DNA of 64,000 nucleotides from the NCBI GenBank assembly GCA_964384465.1, contig CAYLLT010000015.1, positions 7,207 to 71,206 of the forward strand, in the 5' to 3' direction. A program made the position numbers and the translations under genes. This stretch comes from CAYLLT01 sp964384465 (GTDB lineage: Bacteria; Planctomycetota; Phycisphaerae; UBA1845; PWPN01). Below the pieces are notes generated by a model. That model was given only the letters and a program-made list of their open reading frames with translations. It was not told where the DNA came from and made no database searches. Within the stretch, counting starts at the first letter, position 1. The number at the start of each line of letters is the position of its first letter. Below, in pieces: positions 47,970 to 56,900 of the stretch.

Positions 47970-50447
47970 ATGACCAGGCTTACGATCAAAGTGCTGCCCC
48001 CGGTCGTCTGCATGATCGTGTCTGCGCGCGCCGCGGCGCAGACCGGTGACTGGCGGCAGGCCCTGCGAGTGCCCTCTCCCGAGTTTAGTCAGATACCCTT
48101 TTGGTTCTGGAATGACGACCTGAACGATGATGAAATCCGTCGCCAGATGGCGGAATTTCGCGCACACGGCGTACATGGATTCGTCATTCATGCCCGGATG
48201 GGACTACCCGCCGACATCCCTTATATGAAAGAACGCTGGATGCGGCACGTTCGGGCAGCCGTTGAGGAGGCCGTGCGAACCAGGATGCGCGTCTTCCTTT
48301 ATGACGAAGGTATGTATCCTTCGGGATCAGCGCATGGGGAGGTGGTCCGAGCGAATGGCAGCTTTGCCGCCCGCGGACTGTTGATGATTTCGCAGGACGT
48401 CACCGGGCCGGTTGAGATATCGCGGCCATCCAGTTCGGAGGGCGAGTCCATCGCCACCGTGGTGGCCCGGCGTACGGGCGTTACGAACGCGCTCGACGGA
48501 GACTCCCTGCGGCAGATTGATACCCACGAGAGCACGATCCGGTTGCTGCAAGGCGATTGGCGGGTCATGACCTTCGCGTGCGTTCCCTCGCAGGGTCGCA
48601 TCCGCGGGGTTCACCCGGGAGAGGACGACCACGAGCCGAACGCCCCCCCCGCCGCCGACCTGCTCAATCCCGAAGCCATGATGGCTTTTATTCGTTTTGC
48701 GTATGACCCATACTACGACGCGCTGGAAACCTGCTTCGGGAAGACTGTGATCGGCGTGTTCACGGACGAACCGAGCCTGCTCGGCCGGGCACCCCGGCGC
48801 GGCCTCCAGCCGTGGACGCCGGGCTTTGATCGGTATTTTGAAGCCAAACGGGGGTATTCGCTTTTGCCCCGACTTCCGGCGCTGTTCCAGGATATCGGCA
48901 CTGAGACCCAGTCGATCCGGCACGACTATCAGCTCACTCTGGCCGAACGCCTCGACGAAGCGTACTACCGGCAGCTTTCGGCATGGTGCGAGCGGCACCG
49001 TGTGGCGTTGACCGGCCATCCCGCCGGGTCCAGCGAAATACAACCCCTCCGATATTTTCAGATCCCCGGCCAGGATCTCGTCTGGCGAGGGGTTGTGCCC
49101 GGCGCTGTCACCGCCTTAGAGCGGGAAAACAGTGCGCTTCCCAAATGCTCCAGCAGCGTCGCCCGTCACGATCGCCGGCGCCGCAACAGCAACGAGGTCT
49201 ACGGGGCCTTCGGCTGGCGACTCACGATGGAGGAGATGAAGTGGGTCGCGGATTGGCTGATGGTCCGCGGCGTCAACCTGCTCTATCCGCACGCGTTCTA
49301 CTATTCGATCCGCGGGGACCGCGCCAGCGAACGTCCGCCCGACGTCGGCCCACATAACGCGTGGTGGCCACACTACCGCCTGTTCGCCGACTACACGGCG
49401 CGCGTCTGCGGACTGCTCACCGACGGGCGCCAGGTCTGCGAAGTGGCGATCCTCGGCGCGAATCGCCGCCTCCCCTGGCGGGCGGCGAAGTGGCTCTATC
49501 AGCATCAGGTGGACTTCAATTACCTCGAAGAATGGCGACTCTGCGATCAGGCCAAGCTGGATAACGGCCGGATCATGATCGGGGAACTGAGCTACAGGTG
49601 TCTGATCGTTGATCAGGACGATCCGCCGGGCGGCCGCATCGCCGCTGCGCTGCGTGAAGTGGAGGCCGCCGGTGTCCTCGTGCGCTACTGCCGCTCCGCG
49701 CCGGGGCCCGAACTGATCGAGGGCGCGAAGCGGGACATCGTGCTCGATCCGGCCGCCGAGGATGTGCGCTATACTCACCTAGTCAGAGACGACCTGGACT
49801 TCTATTTGCTGGTTAACGAGGGCGAACGGGACGTCGACACCAGCCTTCTTGTCCACACTCGCGGCGGCTCGGAGTGGTTTGACGCATGGTCGGCGAAGTT
49901 CGAGCCCGCGACCGTCACATGGGCGGACGCCCGGAGCATGAAACTGCCGCTACGGCTTCCGCGGCGAGGAAGCATTGTCCTCTGCGTCGAACGGGGATCA
50001 CCGGTGACCGTCTCGAACGCTCCGCCGCCGCCGGTCAGTCTCCCCAGGATCATCGGCATCGATACGACTTGGAGCGTGTTGGATCCCGCTGGAAAGGAGG
50101 TCGGCCAGGCTCTCGGCGATTGGCTGAAACACCCCGCCACGGCCGGGTTATCCGGCACCTTGCGGTACAGGACGCGCTTCCCGATCACCAAACGGGCCGG
50201 CTGCGATTACCAGCTCGATTTAGGCCGGGTTTGCGATTTCGCCGTCGCTCATCTTAACGGGCGTGACTTCAATGTGCGGTTCTGGTCCCCGTTTGCGTGG
50301 AACGTCACGGAGGCGCTACAGCAGGGTGAGAACGAATTGGCCATCGACGTTACCAATTCGCTGGCGAACAAATACGACGCGGAAGTGCGCTGCCCATCCG
50401 GGCTGTTCGGACCTGTGCAGATTGAAGAGCGGCCATGGAACCGATAG
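47970..50447 (+). CDS. Secreted GH106-like (alpha-L-rhamnosidase type) glycoside hydrolase
   Basis: 825 aa from ATG at 47970 (GGAG just upstream; ATG at 47958 is possible). A signal peptide ends near AAAQTGD. The N-terminal barrel shows PFWFWNDDLNDDEIRRQM, GFVIHARMGL and FLYDEGMYPSGSAHG, closely following the GH106 pattern (FWNW...LYDExxxPSG). A C-terminal GH2-like sugar-binding domain (LDLGRVCDFAVAHLNG, NELAIDVTNSLANK) follows. Predicted to cleave rhamnose or a related deoxysugar from pectin or algal glycan. Catalytic residues not assigned. Confidence 0.78.
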   Translation: MTRLTIKVLPPVVCMIVSARAAAQTGDWRQALRVPSPEFSQIPFWFWNDDLNDDEIRRQMAEFRAHGVHGFVIHARMGLPADIPYMKERWMRHVRAAVEEAVRTRMRVFLYDEGMYPSGSAHGEVVRANGSFAARGLLMISQDVTGPVEISRPSSSEGESIATVVARRTGVTNALDGDSLRQIDTHESTIRLLQGDWRVMTFACVPSQGRIRGVHPGEDDHEPNAPPAADLLNPEAMMAFIRFAYDPYYDALETCFGKTVIGVFTDEPSLLGRAPRRGLQPWTPGFDRYFEAKRGYSLLPRLPALFQDIGTETQSIRHDYQLTLAERLDEAYYRQLSAWCERHRVALTGHPAGSSEIQPLRYFQIPGQDLVWRGVVPGAVTALERENSALPKCSSSVARHDRRRRNSNEVYGAFGWRLTMEEMKWVADWLMVRGVNLLYPHAFYYSIRGDRASERPPDVGPHNAWWPHYRLFADYTARVCGLLTDGRQVCEVAILGANRRLPWRAAKWLYQHQVDFNYLEEWRLCDQAKLDNGRIMIGELSYRCLIVDQDDPPGGRIAAALREVEAAGVLVRYCRSAPGPELIEGAKRDIVLDPAAEDVRYTHLVRDDLDFYLLVNEGERDVDTSLLVHTRGGSEWFDAWSAKFEPATVTWADARSMKLPLRLPRRGSIVLCVERGSPVTVSNAPPPPVSLPRIIGIDTTWSVLDPAGKEVGQALGDWLKHPATAGLSGTLRYRTRFPITKRAGCDYQLDLGRVCDFAVAHLNGRDFNVRFWSPFAWNVTEALQQGENELAIDVTNSLANKYDAEVRCPSGLFGPVQIEERPWNR

Positions 50448-50543
50448 CATTCCGCTCTGATCTTGTGGCCTGCTCCCCGAAATCTGATCCATCTCTTATG
50501 AGAGTCTCAACGTCCGGCGACAATCGAGATTCAAAGTGCTGAC

Positions 50544-50617
50544 TAGCGGCGACTGGAGTCGAACCAGTGACCTTGGGTTTATGAATCCCATGCTCTAACC
50601 AACTGAGCTACGCCGCC
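50544..50617 (-). tRNA. tRNA-Met (CAT), elongator type
   Basis: Minus strand. Acceptor GGCGGCG pairs with CGCCGCT (one G-U), D arm GCTC/GAGC with AGTTGGTTA, anticodon loop TTCATAA, T arm ACTGG-TTCGACT-CCAGT, discriminator A. The 5' part (GGCGGCGTAGCTCAGTTGG) matches elongator tRNA-Met. CCA is not encoded. The anticodon stem has an A-A mismatch at its last pair. Confidence 0.93.
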
Positions 50618-50940
50618 TCGACCTCATCGTAGCAGAGTCCGGCTCGACGGCCAAGTCGAAAGGTCTGAAGTAACCATCGACATCGAGGAGTATGGCAGTA
50701 TCCGGCGGTGTGTTCTGAACCTGCTCGGCTGGGCGACACAGCGTTTCGAGCAGGACCTCGACCGGGTGCCGTTTGCGCAGTTGTTCGATGAGGCGGCCTA
50801 CGACGCAATGATGGCCCACCTCAGCCACCCATTCGCCAATGATCCGCGACCCGGGGCCTGGCTTGGCCCAGTCGCCGCCCATGACGACGAGCGGGGTCTC
50901 ATCGGCTCGTTCCCTCGATACCGGCAGCCGTCGTCGGCCG
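50618..50940. other. 323-bp spacer between tRNA-Met and the giant gene
   Basis: Both strands keep an open frame. The plus frame (about 50670-50960) reads RRCVLNLLGWATQRFEQDLD and then PFAQLFDEAAYDAMMAHLSH, protein-like but without a start. The minus frame (50595-50882) runs into the tRNA. Neither is recognised; one may be a gene relic. Confidence 0.35.
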
Positions 50941-53900
50941 CTACGGCGCCGGGTTCAGCAGCAGCAGACCGTTCAACGAATTCGCCGGGTTGTTCCGGGC
51001 GATGATTTCGTCGGTCGAACTGACCAGGCTGCTCTTGTCGTAGTCATACTTCGCGTCCGGGGCCGCCGGAACCGCATAACCGGAGTTCATGGCCACCGGC
51101 ACGCGGTTCAAGCTGTTGTGCGGATGGTTGCGGGCGTCGATATCGTCGGTCGAGTTGACCATGACGTGACTGCCGCCGGGAGTCAGGCTGTCGCCGATGG
51201 CCAGACCGAAGTAGAAGACGTTGTCGGCATCCAGATCCAACTGGCCGCCGCTGGGATTCGACTTCACCAGCACCCGCAACCAGTTGCTATTGGGAATGGC
51301 GTTATCCGACCAGATGATCTTGATGCGGTCCGAACCGTTCACACCATCGGGCGTCACATCGATACTGAGCGGGGCCGCCGCCAGTGTAAAGCCGGCCAGT
51401 GTGGGGGTATTGCCGACTCTGAACTCGAAGTTCGTCGGTGAGAGCGGCCCGCCCGGCAGCCCGCCGCACGGCGAGTTCGACTTCACATCGATCATCAGGC
51501 CGTTGATGCCCCGGCTGTAGCTGACGTAGTGGCCCGTGCCGGCGGTCCCACCCGGATTGAGCGCCGACTTGTCGGTCGCGATGGCGGTGTTGTCGCTGCA
51601 CGTCTGGCCCACCAGCGTGTTGCAGGTGGTGGTAGCCGAATCGTAGAACGAATTGTTGTAGAAGAGATCGCGGCCGACGACCGTCCGCGTGCCGACGTGC
51701 TGGCAGCCGAGCAACGGATGGCAACTGTCAGCGGTACACGGGTTGCCGTCGTTGCAGTTGAGCGGCGTGCCCGGCTGGCAGCCGGTCTGCGGGTCACAGG
51801 TCTCCAGGCCGTTGCACACGTTGTTATCGCTGCAGACGACGGCCACGTGCGTACAGCCGGTCTGCGGATCGCAGCCGTCCTCCGTGCAGGCGTCGTGATC
51901 GTCGCAATCGACCGGTCCGCCCGGCTCACACGCGCCGTTCACGCAGGTGTCGCCCGTTGTACACGCGTTGCCGTCGTTGCACGCGTTGCTGTTATTGACG
52001 TGCTGGCAGCCCAGAACCGGATCGCAACTGTCGTCCGTACAGGGGTTTCCGTCATTGCAGTTGAGCGGCGTGCCGGGGATGCAGCCGGTCTGCGGGTCAC
52101 ACGTCTCGATGCCGTTGCACACGTTGTGGTCGTCGCAGACCTCGACGTGCTCGCACTGGCCGGTCTGGCCGTTGCAGGAATCGACGGTACACGCATTGTG
52201 ATCGTCGCAATCCACGGCGGTGTACACGCAGCCGCTCTGCGGGTCGCAGGTGTCGGTCGTGCACGGATCGCCGTCGTCACAGACCACCGGCGTATGCGTG
52301 CAGCCGGTCTGCGGGTCGCAGGCGTCAACCGTGCAGGCGTTGCTGTCGTCGCAACTGATCGGCGTATGGACGCAGCCGGTCTGCGGGTCGCACGAGTCGG
52401 CCGTGCAGGCATTGCCGTCGTCGCAGCTCACCGGCGTATGCGTGCATTCACCGCTCTGGAGATCGCAGCCGTCCTGCGTGCACGCGTTGTGATCGTCGCA
52501 TTCGGCGACGGTCGGCGTGTACACGCAGCCGCTCTGCGGATCGCACGAATCGGTCGTGCAAATGTTCTGGTCGTCGCACACCACCGGCGTGTGCACGCAC
52601 TGGCCGGTCTGCGTATCGCACGAGTCGGTGGTGCAGGCATTGTGATCGTCGCAGTCCACCGGCGTATGCTCGCACTGGCCGGTCAGCCCGTTGCACGAAT
52701 CGATCGTGCACGGGTTGCCGTCGTCGCAGGTGACCGGTGTGTACACGCAGCCGCTCTGCGGGTCGCAGGTATCGCTGGTACACGGATCGCCGTCGTTGCA
52801 CACGATGGGCGTATGCGTGCAGCCGGTCTGCGGGTCGCAGGCGTCGGCGGTGCACGCATTGTGATCGTCGCAATCCACCGGCGTGCCGATGCACGCGCCG
52901 CCCGAGCACGTATCGTTCCCGGTACAGGCGTTGCCGTCGCTGCACGCATCGCTGTTGTTCACGAATTGGCAGCCGAGAACCGAATGGCAACTGTCGTCGG
53001 TGCACGGGTTGTTATCGTTGCAGACCAGCGGCGTACCGGCTACGCAGCCGGTCTCCGGGTTGCAGGTCTCAAGACCGTTGCACACGTTGTGATCGTCGCA
53101 TTCCACCGGAACATAATCGCACTGGCCGGTCTGGCCGTTGCAGGATTCCGTGGTGCACGCATTGTGATCGTCGCAATCGACCAGCGCATACACGCAGCCG
53201 CTCTGCAGATCGCAGGTGTCGGTGGTGCAGGGATCGCCGTCGTTGCACACCATCGCCGTATGCGTGCAGCCGGTCTGCGGATCGCAGGCATCGACCGTGC
53301 AGGCGTTGCCGTCGTCGCAGCCGATCGGCGTATGCACGCAGCCGCTTTCCGGATCGCACGAATCCGCCGTGCACGCGTTGTGGTCGTCGCAGTCCACCGG
53401 CGTATGCGTGCATTCGCCGGTTTCCAGCGTGCAGCCGTCATTCGTGCACGCGTTGTGATCGTCGCACTCGGTCACCGTCGGCGTGTACACGCAGCCGGTC
53501 TGCGGATCGCACGAATCCGTCGTGCAGATGTTGCCGTCGTCGCACACCACCGGCGTATGCACGCACTGGCCGGTCTGCGTATCGCACGAATCGGTGGTGC
53601 AGGCGTTGTGATCGTCGCAATCCACCGCCACGTGCTCGCACTGGCCGGTCAGCGGGTTGCACGCGTCGGTCGTGCACGGGTTGTTGTCGTCGCAGTCCAC
53701 GGGTGTGTACACGCAGCCGCTCTGCGGATCGCAGGTGTCGGTCGTGCAGGCCTGGCCGTCGTCGCAGACGATGGCGGTGTGCGTGCATCCGGTCTGCGGA
53801 TCGCAGGCGTCGGCGGTGCACGCATTATGATCGTCGCAATCCACCGGCGTGCCGGCACACGCGCCATTCGAGCAGGTGTCGTTCTCGGTGCAGGCGTTGC

Positions 53901-56900
53901 CGTCGCTGCACGCAGCGCTGTTGTTCACGTGCTGGCAGCCGTTCTGCGGATCGCAACTGTCATCGGTACACGGGTTGCCGTCGTTGCAATCCAGCGGCGT
54001 GCCCGGCTGGCAGCCGGTCTGCGGATCGCACGTCTCGATGCCGTTGCACACGTTGTCGTCGCTGCACGTGACCGCCAGGTGCGTGCAGCCGGTCTGGTGA
54101 TCGCAGGCGTCGGTGGTGCAGGCGTTGCCGTCATCGCAGCTCACCGGCGTACCGGCGCAGGCGCCGTTCGAGCAGGTGTCGTTCTCGGTGCAGGCGTCGC
54201 CGTCGCTGCACGCTTCGCTGTTGTTGGTGTACACGCAGCCGCTCTGCGGATCGCAACTGTCCGTCGTGCACGGGTTGCCGTCGTTGCAGTCCAGCGGCGT
54301 GCCGGCGCAGGTCCCATTGGAGCAGGTGTCAGTCTGCGTGCAGGCGCTGCCGTCATCGCACGGCGTCCCGTCGGCCACCGGCGGGTAAAAGCACTCGCCC
54401 GTGGTGGGGTTGCACGTGCCCGCGGTGTGGCACTGGTCCGGGGCCGGGCTCATGCACACACACTTCGCCGAGTCGTTGCCGGGGCCGCAATGGTTCGGGA
54501 CGGTCACGCAGCTCCCGTTCTGGAAGCCCGCATTGATGCACTCGGCGTCGCAGTAATGTATCTGGACGTCGAGCGGCATGAACGGGTGGCAGTTCTGGTC
54601 CGTCCACTCGCGGAGGTCCATCCCGTTGGGGAAGCACTGGTCGCCCGCCGAGAACGTCTTGTTCTGCGAGCACGCTGCATCGGAGTACGACCAATGGCAG
54701 CCGGCGTTGAACGCGTCGTTCCCGTTGTCGGTGTCGTCCTTGTAATACGCGCTCCCTTGTGGCGGCTGGTTGGTGCCCACGCAGACGCCGCCCCAGCAGG
54801 AGTCGTACGGCGTCGCGGCGATGGTGTCGTCGCAGGTGGTGCCGTCGGCCACCGGCGGGTTCGAGCACTGCCCCGTGTTCGGATTGCAGGTGCCCACTTC
54901 GTGGCACTGGTCGGACGCGGTGCAGACGACCGGGTTCAAGCCGGTGCAGGTCCCATTCTGGCAGGTGTCGGTCTGGGTACAGGCGTTGCCGTCGTTGCAG
55001 GCGTTACTGTTATTGACATGCACGCAGCCGGTCTGCGGGTCGCAACTGTCGTCGGTGCAGGGGTTGTCGTCATCGCAATCGATCGCGACATGCTCGCACT
55101 GGCCGGTCAGGCCGTTGCAGGAATCGGTCGTGCAGGCGTCGTGGTCGTCGCAGTCCACCGGCGTGTAGACGCAGCCGGTCTGCGGGTCGCAGGTATCCGT
55201 CGTGCACGCGTCGGCGTCGTCGCACACCAGCGCGGTGTGCGTACAGCCGGTCTGCGGGTCGCAGGCATCGACGGTGCAGGCGTCGTTATCGTCGCAACTG
55301 ATCGCCGTGTGCATACAGCCGGTCTGCGGATCGCAGGTGTCGGCCGTGCAGGCGTTGCCGTCATCGCAATTGTGCGGCGTATGCGTGCACTCGCCGGTCT
55401 GAATGTCGCAGCCGTCGTCGGTGCACACGTTGTTGTCGTCGCACGCGGCGACCGACGGCGTGTACACGCAGCCGTTCTGCGGATCGCAGGTGTCCACGGT
55501 GCAGATGTTGTTGTCGTTGCAGACCACGGGGACGTGCACGCACTGGCCGGTCTGCTGGTCGCACGAATCGGTCGTGCAAGCGTTACTGTCATCGCAGTTG
55601 ACCGGCGTATGCTCGCACTGGCCGGTCTGCGGGTTGCACGAATCGGTCGTGCACGGGTCGCTGTCGTCGCAGGTGACCGGCGTGTAGACGCAGCCGGTCT
55701 GCGGATCGCACGTGTCGGTGGTGCACGGATCGCCGTCGTTGCACACAATGGCCGTATGCGTGCAGCCGGTCTGCGGATCGCACGCGTCGGCCGTGCAGGC
55801 ATCGCTGTCATCGCAGTTTACGGGTGTGCCGGCGCAGACGCCGCCCGAGCAGGTGTCGTTCTCCGTGCAGGCGCTGCCGTCGCTGCACGCATTGGTGTTG
55901 TTCGTGTGGTAGCAGCCGGTGATCGCATCACAGCCGTCATCCGTGCACGGATTGCCGTCGTTGCAGTCCAGCGGCGTACCCGGCACGCAACCGCTCTGCG
56001 GATCGCACGTCTCGATCCCATTGCAAACGTTATTGTCGCTGCACGCGGCGTTGTTCGGCGTATACACGCAGCCGCTCTGCGGATCGCAGGTATCGACGGT
56101 GCAGGCGATGCCGTCATCGCAACTGATCGGCGTATGCACGCACCCCGTCGCCGGGTTGCACGTATCGGTTGTGCACGCATCATTATCGTTGCAGTCGCGC
56201 GGCGAACCCGCGCAGCTCCCGCCGCTGCATGTATCCCCCACCGTGCACGCGTTGCCGTCGTCGCACGCATTGCTGTTGTTCGTATGGTAGCACCCGCTGA
56301 TGGCATCGCAGCCGTCGTCCGTGCACGGGTTCCCATCATTGCAGTTCAACGGCGTCCCCGGCACGCAGCCCGTAGCCGGATTACACGTCTCGATGCCGTT
56401 GCAAACGTTGTTGTCGCTGCACGCGGCGTCATTCGGCGTATGTGTACAACTCCCATTCGAGCACCCGTCGATCGTACAGGCGATACCGTCGTCGCAGTTC
56501 GGCACGGTGACCGTCGGATGGACGGACATGGTCTGTACGGCACACGGCGAATTGGTCGCCTCGACTTTGAACTGCGTGGTGGTGGTCAGGTTGCCGGTAG
56601 CGAAGGACAACGTGCCGCCGTTTCCGCTTTGCGCGCTACCCACCGCCGTGCCGGCTTCCGTCTTCAACTGGTATGAGACTCCGCTTTCGGAGCTGGCCAC
56701 CTGGATGTTCGTGCCGGTGCCGGAACACACCGTGCTGTCCTGAGCGCTGACCGTCCTGTTCGCGGGCGTGGTTTTCACCGTCAGGGCGACGCGGGTGGAC
56801 GTGACCGACCCGCCGCTTCCGGTGACCACGCAGTCATAGCCGCTACCGGCAACTGCCGCGTCCCCGGTCTGCGCGTTGGTAATGGTCAATGTATTGGTGG

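Noticed and set aside
51700..56500. Possible CRISPR-like array because of regular DNA repeats
   Set aside because: Repeats and intervals are both coding and homologous, with period of whole codons; there are no unique spacers or cas genes.
51529..56676. A 1715-codon plus-strand open frame antisense to the giant Cys-repeat gene
   Set aside because: It is a product of the repeated codons on the other strand; its translation is a monotonous Val/Ala/Arg/His pattern without domains, signal peptide or ribosome site.
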